DNA of 64,000 nt from contig NZ_JAOOPY010000001.1 of assembly GCF_025486315.1 (NCBI RefSeq), positions 186,001 through 250,000 on the forward strand, read 5' to 3'. The position numbers and the translations under genes were made by a program. This DNA comes from Variovorax sp. N23 (lineage in GTDB: Bacteria > Pseudomonadota > Gammaproteobacteria > Burkholderiales > Burkholderiaceae_C). The notes below the pieces were generated by a model. That model searched no databases and was not told the DNA's origin. It saw only the letters and a program-made list of their open reading frames with translations. How positions within the stretch are numbered: the first letter of the stretch is position 1; every line of letters starts with the position of its first letter. This document shows, piece by piece, positions 41,685-50,147 of this stretch.

Positions 41685-41716
41685 AACATGGCACGCCGAT
41701 TGCATGGAGCTCCTTC

Positions 41717-42805
41717 ATGGAATCGACCACCGGACAAAGCCTGACGCTCGACGACATCGTGCATCGCTATGCGGGCGCGTTGGCCGTCGACCATGTGACC
41801 CTGGAAGTCCAGGCCGGCGAACTCGTCGCGCTGCTGGGCCCGAGCGGCTGTGGCAAGACGACCCTGCTGCGGATCATCGCGGGCTTCATCCAGCAGACCT
41901 CAGGCAAGGTGGTGGTCGGCGGGCGCCGCATCGACGACCTGCCGCCGGCTCGGCGCCAGGTCGGGATCGTCTTCCAGAACTACGCGCTGTTCCCGCACAT
42001 GACGGTGGCGGACAACGTCGGCTATGGCCTGGCGGCGCGCGGCACCGACCGCCAGGCCGCCCGCAGGCGCACCGCCGAGATGCTCGAGATGGTGCAGCTC
42101 GGCCATCTGGCCGACCGGCTCACCAGGCAGCTGTCGGGCGGGCAGCAGCAGCGCGTGGCGCTCGCCCGCGCCCTGGCGATCGAGCCGCGCGTGCTGTTGC
42201 TCGACGAGCCCTTCTCGGCGCTCGACAAGAGCCTGCGGCTGGACATGCAGATCGAGATCAAGCGCATCCAGCGCGCGGCGGGCACCACCGCCATCATCGT
42301 CACGCACGACCAGGAAGAGGCGCTCGGCATGGCCGACCGCGTGGCCGTGCTGAGCCAGGGCCGGCTCGAGCAGTTCGCCGCGCCTTCGGCGGTGTACGAC
42401 ACGCCGGCGACCTATTTCGTCAACCAGTTCGTCGGCACCGCGAACGTGCTGCCGGGCGTGCTGGGCGAGGTCGCCGGTGGGCACGCCGGCGTCCGGCTGG
42501 ACGACGGCACCTGGCTCGCGGCGCGGGCGCCCATGGGCGTCGCACCGGGCGCGCGCGTGGTCGCCTGCATCCGGCCCGAGAACATGCGGCTGGATGCGGA
42601 CACCGCGTCGGACGGCCTCGAAGGCACGGTCGAGCTGGGCATGCCGCTGGGCGCCACCATCGTCCACGAGATCCGCACCGCCTCGGGCCTGCGGCTGAAG
42701 TTGTCCGAACCCCGCACGCCGGGCATGGGGCCGCGCGCCGCCGGTACGCGCGTTCGGCTCCGGCCCGCGTCGCCCGAGGGCGTCACCGTGTTCGCCGCCC
42801 CCTGA
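41717..42805 (+). CDS. ABC transporter ATP-binding protein (PotA/FbpC type)
   Basis: 362 residues. Walker A GPSGCGKTT (41-49), Q-loop FQNYALFPHMTV, signature LSGGQQQRVALARAL, Walker B VLLLDEPFSALDK and switch His in VTHDQEEAL are intact; a TOBE domain lies in the last 80 or so residues. The ATG at 41717 has GGAG ahead; the longer frame crosses the operator. It is first of a four-gene importer operon of the spermidine/putrescine class. Confidence 0.92.
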   Translation: MESTTGQSLTLDDIVHRYAGALAVDHVTLEVQAGELVALLGPSGCGKTTLLRIIAGFIQQTSGKVVVGGRRIDDLPPARRQVGIVFQNYALFPHMTVADNVGYGLAARGTDRQAARRRTAEMLEMVQLGHLADRLTRQLSGGQQQRVALARALAIEPRVLLLDEPFSALDKSLRLDMQIEIKRIQRAAGTTAIIVTHDQEEALGMADRVAVLSQGRLEQFAAPSAVYDTPATYFVNQFVGTANVLPGVLGEVAGGHAGVRLDDGTWLAARAPMGVAPGARVVACIRPENMRLDADTASDGLEGTVELGMPLGATIVHEIRTASGLRLKLSEPRTPGMGPRAAGTRVRLRPASPEGVTVFAAP

Positions 42806-42855
42806 GATCCCGCTCCGTCCCGTCTTCACTTCCACTCACTTTCAAGAGGTCTTCC

Positions 42856-43899
42856 ATGGAACTGTCCCGTCGTCATCTGCTCGGCAGTGCGCTCACGCTG
42901 AGCGCGATGCAGCTCTTCCCCGGCATCAGCCAGGCGCAGGCGCGCAAGCTGGTGTTCGCCACCTTCACCGGCAGCTGGGAAGAGGCGCACCGCGACGTGC
43001 TGGTGCCCGCCTTCAAGAAGGCGACCGGCCAGGACGTGCTGCTCGACGCGATGCTCTCGGTCGACCAGATCGCCAAGGTCGCGGCGGCGCGCAACAACCC
43101 GCCCATCGACGTGATGCTGCACGACCCGGGTCCGGCGCTGACTGCCATCGGGCAGGACCTGGTCGAACCCTTCCCGGTCGCGTCCAGCAAGAACTACAAG
43201 GACCTGATCCCCGAGGCGCAGGACCCGATGGGTCCGTCGATGTTCTTCCAGGTGGTGGGCCTGACCTACAACCCCGAGAAGATCAAGACGCCGCCGACCT
43301 CCTGGGCCGACCTGTGGAAGCCCGAGTACAAGGGCCGCGTCGGCATCACCAACCTCAACTCGACGCTCGGCACCGGCTTTCTGGTCGAGGTCGCGCGCAT
43401 GCATGGCGGCGGCGAGGGCAATGTCGAGGAGGGCTTCAAGGCCATCGACAAGCTCAAGCCGAACCTGGCTGCCGTGGCCGCCAACCCGGGCGCGCTGGCC
43501 GCGCTCTACCAGCAGGGCCAGATCGACATCAGCCCGGGCAACTTCAACGCCATCCAGATCCTCAAGGCGCGCGGCGTGCCGGTGGAATTCGTGGCGCCGA
43601 AGGAGGGCGCCATCGCCTTCAAGACCAGCATCCACATCGTCAAGAACTCGCCCAACAAGGCGCTCGCCGCCCAGCTCATCGACGTGGCGCTGTCGCCCGA
43701 GGTGCAGGGCAAGCTGATGCAGGCGCCGTACCTGGTCGTGCCCACCAACGGCAAGGTCAAGATGGAAGGCGAGATCGCCAAGGTGCTGGCCAAGGACACG
43801 GCCGAGATGAAGAAGAAGTTCGTCTTCCAGGACTGGAAGAAGATCAACGAGAACCGCAGCGCCTGGATCGACCGCTTCAACCGCGAGATCAAGCTCTGA
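42856..43899 (+). CDS. ABC transporter substrate-binding protein (PotD-like)
   Basis: A 347-residue periplasmic protein. The N-terminus MELSRRHLLGSALTLSAMQL has a twin-arginine-like SRRHLL motif followed by a hydrophobic stretch and an AQA cleavage region, so Tat export is possible. The mature part is typical of polyamine/Fe-type binding proteins (KLVFATFTGSWEEAHRDVLV; TPPTSWADLWKPEYKGRVGI). The substrate in this family ranges from polyamines to amino acids and opines; not assigned. Confidence 0.9.
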   Translation: MELSRRHLLGSALTLSAMQLFPGISQAQARKLVFATFTGSWEEAHRDVLVPAFKKATGQDVLLDAMLSVDQIAKVAAARNNPPIDVMLHDPGPALTAIGQDLVEPFPVASSKNYKDLIPEAQDPMGPSMFFQVVGLTYNPEKIKTPPTSWADLWKPEYKGRVGITNLNSTLGTGFLVEVARMHGGGEGNVEEGFKAIDKLKPNLAAVAANPGALAALYQQGQIDISPGNFNAIQILKARGVPVEFVAPKEGAIAFKTSIHIVKNSPNKALAAQLIDVALSPEVQGKLMQAPYLVVPTNGKVKMEGEIAKVLAKDTAEMKKKFVFQDWKKINENRSAWIDRFNREIKL

Positions 43900-43925
43900 T
43901 CCCCCCCTGAAGCGCGCACCGCACG

Positions 43926-44786
43926 ATGACCGCCGCCGTTCTCAAGGGTCCGCCCGTCACCGGCTACAGCCTGGCCTTCGCCACGCCGCTGGCGGCGTTC
44001 TTCGTGCTGTTTTTCCTGGCGCCGCTGCTGCTGCTGGTCGTCATCAGCTTCTACGCCACGCCGGAGCTCCAGTCCTTCGGCTTCGACCAGTACGTGAAGA
44101 TCGCGACCGACGGCTTCACGCTGCCGGTGCTGTTCGACACGCTGTGGCTCGGCCTGCAGACCACGCTGCTGTGCCTGCTGCTCGGCTACGCGCTGGCCTG
44201 GTGCTACGTGCGCAGCCCCGGCAGTCTGCAGAAGCTGCTGATGCTGGCCATCCTGATGCCGTTGCTGACCAGCGTGGTGGTGCGCACCTTCGCCTGGGTC
44301 GTGATCCTCGGGCGCCAGGGCATCGTGAATTCGGTGCTGGCGGACTTCGGCTGGATCGACGCGCCGCTGAAGCTGCTCTACACCCGCGGCGGGCTGATCG
44401 TCACGCTCGCCAACGTGCAGCTGCCGCTGATGGTGTTGCCGCTCATCACCGCCTTGCAGAAGCTCGATCCGAACCTGGAGGACGCCTCGTCGGCGCTGGG
44501 TGCGAGCGCGCTGCGCACCTTCGTCAAGATCACCTTGCCGCTCACGCTGCCGGGCATCGTGGCGGGCTGCCTGTTGACCTTCGCGGCCAGCATCACCGCC
44601 TTCATCTCGCAGTCGCTCATCGGTGGTGGGCAGATGCTGTTCATGCCGATGTACATCTACCAGCAGGCCTCGTCGCTGCAGAACTGGCCTTTCGCCGCCG
44701 CCATCTCGCTGGTGTTCCTCGTCGCGGTGATGGCGTGTGTCAGCATCTTCAATTTCCTCGGACGGCTCGGCCGCGGCGCAGCATGA
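43926..44786 (+). CDS. ABC transporter permease (PotB-like)
   Basis: 286 residues with about six membrane helices and the EAA-type loop in EDASSALGASALRTFVKITLP. Located 26 bp after the binding-protein gene and 10 bp before the second permease gene. Confidence 0.92.
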   Translation: MTAAVLKGPPVTGYSLAFATPLAAFFVLFFLAPLLLLVVISFYATPELQSFGFDQYVKIATDGFTLPVLFDTLWLGLQTTLLCLLLGYALAWCYVRSPGSLQKLLMLAILMPLLTSVVVRTFAWVVILGRQGIVNSVLADFGWIDAPLKLLYTRGGLIVTLANVQLPLMVLPLITALQKLDPNLEDASSALGASALRTFVKITLPLTLPGIVAGCLLTFAASITAFISQSLIGGGQMLFMPMYIYQQASSLQNWPFAAAISLVFLVAVMACVSIFNFLGRLGRGAA

Positions 44787-44796
44787 GACCACTGCC

Positions 44797-45612
44797 ATGA
44801 GTGCCGGCCGCCAACACGAAGGCTCGGCCATCGCCTTGACGGGGGTGCTCGGCGCCATCGCGGCCATCGCCACGGTGCTGCTGCTGGCGCCCACGGTCAT
44901 CGTGATCGTGCTGTCGTTCACCAACGGCTTTTCGCTCAAGTTTCCGCCGCCGGGCTATTCGCTGCGTTGGTATGCCTCGCTGCCCGATGCCTTCCAGTTG
45001 CAGTACGCGGCGCTCAACAGCCTGAAGGTGGCGTGCGCATCGACCCTGCTCGCAGTGCTGCTCGGCGTCGGCGCGGCGATGGGCATCGCGCGCTCGGAGA
45101 AGGCGATGGCGCGGGTGTTCGACTCTTTCTTCATGTCGCCGCTGATCCTGCCGGCGCTGGCCTTCGGGCTGGCGTCGCTGATCTACTTCTCGCGCATCGG
45201 CATTCAACTGTCGCTCTGGACCCTGGTGATCGGCCACACGGTGGTGGGGGTGCCCTACGTCATCCGCACCACGGTCGCGGCGCTCTCGCAGTTGCCGCCG
45301 GCCCTGCTCGAGAGTTCGGCCAGCCTGGGCGCGAGCCGTGCGTACACCTTCCGGCGGGTGACCCTGCCGCTGATCGCGCCGGGCGTGGCCGCCGGCGCGT
45401 TCATCAGCTTCATGTCCTCGTTCGACAACGTGCCGGTGTCGCTGTTCCTGCGCGACGCCTCCACCGACATGCTGCCGATCCGCATGTGGCAGGACCTGGA
45501 AGGGCGCCTGGACGTGAGCATCGCGGCCGTCTCGACCCTGATGGTGCTGGTGACGCTGGTGCTGATGGTCGTGATGGAACGGCTCGCCGGCATCAGCAAG
45601 CGCATCCGCTGA
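44797..45612 (+). CDS. ABC transporter permease (PotC-like)
   Basis: 271 residues with about six helices and the EAA-type loop in LLESSASLGASRAYTFRRVTLP. ATG 44797 (MSAGRQHEGSA) is chosen; an in-frame ATG at 44737 would overlap the first permease by 50 bp. It completes a full PotABCD-type importer and ends the island. The 154 bp after it hold only a GC hairpin (CCGCAC/GTGCGG at 45665-45680) with no T-tract. Confidence 0.92.
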   Translation: MSAGRQHEGSAIALTGVLGAIAAIATVLLLAPTVIVIVLSFTNGFSLKFPPPGYSLRWYASLPDAFQLQYAALNSLKVACASTLLAVLLGVGAAMGIARSEKAMARVFDSFFMSPLILPALAFGLASLIYFSRIGIQLSLWTLVIGHTVVGVPYVIRTTVAALSQLPPALLESSASLGASRAYTFRRVTLPLIAPGVAAGAFISFMSSFDNVPVSLFLRDASTDMLPIRMWQDLEGRLDVSIAAVSTLMVLVTLVLMVVMERLAGISKRIR

Positions 45613-45766
45613 GAACGCGTGAATGAACCTGCTGCGCACCCCGATCTCGCATCTGCGGTCCTCACCGCACGGGAGTGCGGCTCCGGTCCGGGGCGCAAGC
45701 TCGGGGCGCTCGCGACGGTTCCTTCACGCGTTCTGAGCGCCGCCGGGCACGAGAGCAGGGCGTCGT

Positions 45767-46702
45767 TCAGGTGCCCTGCAGGCGCCCCAGCAGCAGGAAT
45801 TCCATCAGTGCCTTCTGCACGTGCATGCGGTTCTCGGCCTCGTCCCAGACCACCGACTGTGGCCCGTCGATCACGTCGGCTTCGACCTCTTCGCCGCGGT
45901 GCGCCGGCAGGCAATGCATGAAGAGCGCGTCCGGCTGGGCGATGCGCATCATCTCGGTGTCGACGCACCAGTCGGCGAAGGCGGTCTTGCGGGCTTCGTT
46001 CTCGGCCTCGTAGCCCATGCTGGTCCAGACGTCGGTGGTCACCAGGTCGGCGCCGCGGCAGGCGTCCATCGGGTCCTTGAAGACCTGGTAGCTCTCGGCC
46101 GAGCGGATGCCGGCGATCGACTGATCGACCTCGTAGCCGCTGGGCGTGCTCACATGCACCTTGAATCCGAGGATCTCCGCGGCCTGCAGCCAGGTGTTGG
46201 CCATGTTGTTGCCGTCGCCGACCCAGGCCACCGTCTTGCCCCGGATCGAGCCGCGGTGCTCGATGAAGGTAAAGAGGTCCGCCAGGATCTGGCAGGGGTG
46301 GAACTCGTTGGTCAGGCCGTTGATGACCGGTACGCGCGAGTTGGCCGCGAAGGCGTCGATCTTGTCCTGCCCGAAGGTGCGGATCATCACGATGTCGACC
46401 ATGCGGCTGATGACCTTGGCGCTGTCCTCGATCGGCTCGGCGCGGCCCAGCTGGCTGTCGCCGGTCGTGAGATTCACGACCGAGCCGCCCAGCTGGTACA
46501 TGCCGGCCTCGAAGCTCACGCGCGTGCGGGTGCTGGCCTTCTCGAAGATCATCGCCAGCGTGCGGTCGACCAGCGGCTGGTGGCGCTCGTAGGCCTTGAA
46601 CTTCTTCTTGATGATCGCGGCGCGCTCGAACAGGTAGGCGTATTCGTGCGCCGTCAGATCGGAAAACTGCAGGTAATGCCTGATCGCTTGTCCGGTCGTC
46701 AT
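45767..46702 (-). CDS. argF: Ornithine carbamoyltransferase
   Basis: Converts ornithine and carbamoyl phosphate to citrulline in arginine synthesis. The 311 residues contain the carbamoyl-phosphate loop STRTR (57-61), NEFHPCQILAD and HCLPAHRGEE, all diagnostic of OTC. The ATG overlaps the argD stop codon (ATGA), so the two are translated from one message. Confidence 0.97.
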   Translation of the reverse strand: MTTGQAIRHYLQFSDLTAHEYAYLFERAAIIKKKFKAYERHQPLVDRTLAMIFEKASTRTRVSFEAGMYQLGGSVVNLTTGDSQLGRAEPIEDSAKVISRMVDIVMIRTFGQDKIDAFAANSRVPVINGLTNEFHPCQILADLFTFIEHRGSIRGKTVAWVGDGNNMANTWLQAAEILGFKVHVSTPSGYEVDQSIAGIRSAESYQVFKDPMDACRGADLVTTDVWTSMGYEAENEARKTAFADWCVDTEMMRIAQPDALFMHCLPAHRGEEVEADVIDGPQSVVWDEAENRMHVQKALMEFLLLGRLQGT

Positions 46703-47904
46703 GGCTTCGGTTCCGAGAGGAAGGTCTTCACCAGCGGCGCGAGGATGGCGACGATCTCGTCGGCCTCGGCCACGCTCAGGATGAGCGGTGGCACCAGGCG
46801 GATCACGCTGTCCGCTGTCACCGACAGCAGCAGCCCGGCCTCGCAGGCGCGGTTGAGGATCACGCCGCAGGGTCGGTCGAGCTCGATGCCCAGCATCAGG
46901 CCCTGCCCGCGCACTTCCTTTACGCCGGCCAGGCCCTCGAATTCGCGCTCCAGCGCCGCCTTCAGGTGCGCACCGACGGTGACCGCGTTCTCGAGCAGCT
47001 TCTGCTCTTCCATGATGCGGATGGTCTCGATGCCCGCGCGCATGGCCAGCGGGTTGCCGCCGAAGGTGGTGCCATGGTTGCCGGGGCCGAAGATGTGGGC
47101 GGCGCGCGGGCCGGCCACCACGGCGCCGATCGGCACGCCGGAGCCCAGGCCCTTGGCCAGCGGCATCACGTCGGGGACGATGCCGGCCCACTGGTGCGCG
47201 AACCACTTGCCGGTGCGGCCCATGCCGCACTGCACCTCGTCGATCATCATGAGCCAGTCGCGCTCGTCGCACAGGGCGCGCACCTGACGCATGTATTCCA
47301 GGGCCATCGGGTGGATGCCGCCTTCGCCCTGGATGGCCTCGAAGAACACCGCCACCACGTTCGGGTTGCCCTCGGTCGCCTTCTTCAGCGCGTCGATGTC
47401 GTTGAGCGGCACGCGGATGAAGCCCTCGACCAGCGGGCCGAAGCCCTTCTGGATCTTCGGGTTGCCGGTGGCCGACAGCGTGGCGATCGAGCGGCCGTGG
47501 AAGGCGGCTTCGTAGACCACGATCTCGGGGCGCTCGATGCCCTTGTCATGGCCGAACTTGCGCGCCAGCTTCAGGGCGGCTTCGTTGGCTTCCAGGCCGG
47601 TGCAGCAGAAGAAGACGTTCGTCATGCTGGCCAGGTCGGTCAGCTTGGCGGCGAGCGTCTCCTGGCCGGGCACGTGGTAGTAGTTGCAGCTGTGGATGAT
47701 CTTCGAGAGCTGGTCCTGCAGCGCGGGCACCAGCTCGGGGTGGTTGTGGCCCAGCGTGTTGACCGCGATGCCGCCCAGCCCGTCGAGGTAGGCGCGGCCG
47801 TTCGTGTCCCAGACTCGGCAGCCCTGGCCGTGCGACAGCGCGATCGGCAGCCGACCGTAGGTGTTCATGACGTGAGGCGAGGTGGGTTCAGCAATGGCGC
47901 TCAT
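46699..47904 (-). CDS. argD: Acetylornithine/succinyldiaminopimelate-type aminotransferase
   Basis: A 401-residue class III PLP aminotransferase. FFCCTGLEANEAALKLARKF, the Asp of MMIDEVQCGMGRTG and the PLP Lys in MPLAKGLGSGVPIGAV are present. Coupling to argF supports the acetylornithine step of arginine synthesis. The ATG at 47904 gives MSAIAEPTSPHVM; the upstream open frame is non-coding. First gene of the argDF unit. Confidence 0.94.
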   Translation of the reverse strand: MSAIAEPTSPHVMNTYGRLPIALSHGQGCRVWDTNGRAYLDGLGGIAVNTLGHNHPELVPALQDQLSKIIHSCNYYHVPGQETLAAKLTDLASMTNVFFCCTGLEANEAALKLARKFGHDKGIERPEIVVYEAAFHGRSIATLSATGNPKIQKGFGPLVEGFIRVPLNDIDALKKATEGNPNVVAVFFEAIQGEGGIHPMALEYMRQVRALCDERDWLMMIDEVQCGMGRTGKWFAHQWAGIVPDVMPLAKGLGSGVPIGAVVAGPRAAHIFGPGNHGTTFGGNPLAMRAGIETIRIMEEQKLLENAVTVGAHLKAALEREFEGLAGVKEVRGQGLMLGIELDRPCGVILNRACEAGLLLSVTADSVIRLVPPLILSVAEADEIVAILAPLVKTFLSEPKP

Positions 47905-47969
47905 GCGGTTCTCCGGGGAAGGGAAAGCGATTCTAGGCCGCGTCCTTTGCGGCTTTGTTGCCGATTCCG

Positions 47970-47982
47970 CATTGCAGCAATG
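47970..47982. promoter_or_regulatory. Palindrome between argD and the DUF3579 gene
   Basis: CATTGCAGCAATG is a perfect 6-1-6 palindrome roughly midway in the 161-bp divergent region. TAGAAT hexamers resembling -10 boxes point outward on each side (minus strand at 47930-47935, plus strand at 48014-48019), although matching -35 boxes were not convincing. Confidence 0.4.
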
Positions 47983-48065
47983 TCGGCCGGCATGCCGCAG
48001 GACGAGCCCGCGGCTAGAATCTTGTGCGTCGCAGCACAACGCCTTGCGGCGCCTTTTTCCCACCG

Positions 48066-48392
48066 ATGATTTCTCCCCGCGCCAAAGAAGTTTTCATCCA
48101 GGGCATCACGTCCGACGGGCGCACCTTTCGCCCGAGCGACTGGGCCGAACGGCTCGCTGGCGTGATGAGTTCCTTTCGCCCCGGCGGCGCGACGCCCGGG
48201 AGCCACCTGAGCTATTCGCCCTGGTGCGTGCCGACCAGCATCGGCGGCGTGAAGTGTGTGATCGTCCACACCGACCTGCGCGACCACGACGTCATGGCCT
48301 GGGATTTCGTCATGAACTTCGCCCGCGACAACGGCCTGCAGATCGCCGAAGCCTGCGCCGTGCCCGACGCACCGCCGCCGGCCAAGCCCTGA
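48066..48392 (+). CDS. DUF3579-family protein
   Basis: 108 residues matching the DUF3579 pattern (EVFIQGITSDGRTFRPSDWAERLAGVMSSF, YSPWCVPTSIGGVKCVIV, LRDHDVMAWDFVMNFARDNGLQ). Function unknown. In many betaproteobacteria this gene sits between rpsT and argF, as it nearly does here apart from the inserted CheV-type gene. ATG 48066 is chosen because the family begins here. Confidence 0.85.
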   Translation: MISPRAKEVFIQGITSDGRTFRPSDWAERLAGVMSSFRPGGATPGSHLSYSPWCVPTSIGGVKCVIVHTDLRDHDVMAWDFVMNFARDNGLQIAEACAVPDAPPPAKP

Positions 48393-48426
48393 GGCGCAGC
48401 CCGACGACGTGCGAGGCGAGTCGTTC

Positions 48427-49401
48427 CTAGCGTCGCGCCAGGAGCATCTTCTCGATGGTCTCGGCCAGTTCCTGCGCGACGAACTTGCCGACGAAGGCAT
48501 CCGCCCCGACCCCCTTGGCATGGACCTCGTTCGTCGTCCCCGTGAGCGATGAATGGATCACCACCGGGATCGCGCTGAAGCGCGGGTCCGCCTTGATCTT
48601 CCGCGTCAGGGTGAAGCCGTCCATTTCGGGCATCTCCAGGTCGGTCAGGACCAGCGCGATCTTCTCGGCGGCGGTCTTGCCCTCGGCCTTGGCGGCATCG
48701 GCCATCGCCTCGAGGCGCTCCCACGCCTCCTTCCCGGATTTCGTCATCACGTAGGCCGCGCCCATCGCCGTGAGCCCATGCTCGATCAGCGAGCGGGCAA
48801 GCATCGAATCGTCTGCCGCCAGAATCACCGAGCCGGGCTGCAGCTGCACCTTCACGCTGACCGCGTCGGCCTTCGTCGCGTCCTCGGCGGCGGGTGGCAT
48901 CACGGTGCGCAGGATCTGCTCGACGTCCAGCACCTGCGCCAGGCGCGTGCCATGGACGTCGCCATCCAGCCGGGCGATGCTGGTGATCAGGCCGCTGGCC
49001 GATGTGCTGCCTTCCGCCGACAGCACCTGGCTCCATTCGAGGCGGACGATCTCGTCGACCTCTTCGACGGCGAACGCCTGGGTCGTGCGTGCATATTCGG
49101 TCACCAGCAGGATGTTGCGTCCGTTTTTCGGCACGCATCCCACGGCTCCCGCCAGGTCGATCACGGGCATCAGCTGGCCGCGGATATTGGTCACGCCAAG
49201 CATGTGCGGCGACGAGCCCGCGACCGCCGTGATGGTGGGCGCCACGATGATCTCGCGCACCTTGAACACATTGATGCCGAACAGCTCCCGTCGGTCGGAC
49301 TGAGGCGCTTCACCGAGGCGAAACAACAACAGTTCCAGTCTGTTGCTGCTGGTGAGGTTGGTGCGCTCGTCGACTTCGTTCAGAACTGTGGTGCTGCTCA
49401 T
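48427..49401 (-). CDS. Chemotaxis protein CheV (CheW domain plus response-regulator domain)
   Basis: 324 residues. A CheW-like coupling domain lies at about 20-165 (FGINVFKVREI, LGVTNIRGQLMPVIDL) and a receiver domain at about 190-320 with the acidic pair in ILAADDSML, phosphoacceptor Asp254 in VLTDLEMPEMDGF and Lys in VGKF. It couples chemoreceptors to CheA and is tuned by phosphorylation. No other motility genes lie near, so it is an orphan. It separates DUF3579 from rpsT. Confidence 0.92.
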   Translation of the reverse strand: MSSTTVLNEVDERTNLTSSNRLELLLFRLGEAPQSDRRELFGINVFKVREIIVAPTITAVAGSSPHMLGVTNIRGQLMPVIDLAGAVGCVPKNGRNILLVTEYARTTQAFAVEEVDEIVRLEWSQVLSAEGSTSASGLITSIARLDGDVHGTRLAQVLDVEQILRTVMPPAAEDATKADAVSVKVQLQPGSVILAADDSMLARSLIEHGLTAMGAAYVMTKSGKEAWERLEAMADAAKAEGKTAAEKIALVLTDLEMPEMDGFTLTRKIKADPRFSAIPVVIHSSLTGTTNEVHAKGVGADAFVGKFVAQELAETIEKMLLARR

Positions 49402-49703
49402 GGTGTCCCCGGCTGGTGTTGGCTTGATCGATGGAGGTGCCTTGCGTGCAGGCCCGCCGGTCTTGCTATCGGCAATCGGCGGCATTTCCTGTAGGGGTGT
49501 TCACGCCAGAACTGCGCATATCTGCACGCTGCGCCCGCGCGTTTGCCGGTTTTCTCCTGGATGGCGCTCATGTGCCTTCGGCGGTGGCAACAAGTACGGC
49601 GCCCATGAAAAAACCGCCCGAAGGCGGTTTTTCACTTTTGCTGCAGCGCACCCCTGTCAAACGGCGGACCGGCGGACCGGTCCGGGCTTGGCCTGACGGA
49701 AGG
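49402..49703. other. Intergenic region between the CheV gene and rpsT
   Basis: 302 bp. The only clear element is the rpsT terminator at 49611-49630. On the minus strand GCCGATAG (49473-49466) resembles the -10 of a flagellar sigma-28 promoter and could drive the CheV gene, but the -35 match is poor. Confidence 0.4.
49611..49630 (-). terminator. Intrinsic terminator after rpsT
   Basis: An 8-bp perfect stem AAACCGCC / GGCGGTTT with a TTCG loop (minus-strand sense) and flanking T-runs on both sides, 73 bp past the rpsT stop codon. It could act bidirectionally. Confidence 0.88.
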
Positions 49704-50021
49704 TCAGGCGGCGGCTTGCGCCGGTGCGGCCAGGGCGAGTGCCTTGACCTTGGCGGCGAGACGGCTCTTGTCGCGCGCTGCCTTGTTCTTGTGGAAGATG
49801 CCCTTGTCGGCGACGATGTCGACGATGCTCTGGGCCTTCGCGAAGAGTTCGGTGGCCTTGGTCTTGTCGCCAGCCAGCACGGCCTTCTCGACGTTCTTGA
49901 CCGCGGTACGGTATTTGGAACGCAGCGAGGTGTTCGCGGCGTTGATCTTGACGTCCTGGCGGACGCGCTTGCGGCCCGACGCGAGGCGCGGGTTCTTCTT
50001 CTTGGGTTTTGCGGATGCCAT
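49704..50021 (-). CDS. rpsT: 30S ribosomal protein S20
   Basis: A 105-residue basic protein, a little longer than the usual 87-90 because of an Ala-rich end. The [19 protein letters not shown] start, [17 protein letters not shown] and [22 protein letters not shown] are the S20 signature. It binds 16S rRNA. Divergent from murJ, the usual neighbour in proteobacteria. Confidence 0.96.
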   Translation of the reverse strand: MASAKPKKKNPRLASGRKRVRQDVKINAANTSLRSKYRTAVKNVEKAVLAGDKTKATELFAKAQSIVDIVADKGIFHKNKAARDKSRLAAKVKALALAAPAQAAA

Positions 50022-50147
50022 TTTTTAGGTTCCTGGTGTCTGGGGATGATGCAGCAAAGCCAAAGATTATAGCCCGGCACCCAATTCGCCTCCAGGGTGC
50101 GTCGTTTGGCGGGGACGCCGCCATGCCGGGGCCTACACTTCGCCGCC

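Noticed and set aside
41522..41716. N-terminal extension of the PotA-like ATPase to an ATG at 41522
   Set aside because: The extension has no family similarity and would run through the operator-like copy at 41674 (and start just before the one at 41540); ATG 41717 has a better ribosome binding site.
45665..45680. Hairpin CCGCAC/GTGCGG between the PotC-like gene and argF as a terminator
   Set aside because: The stem is short and there is no T-tract on either strand, so it is not supported as an intrinsic terminator.
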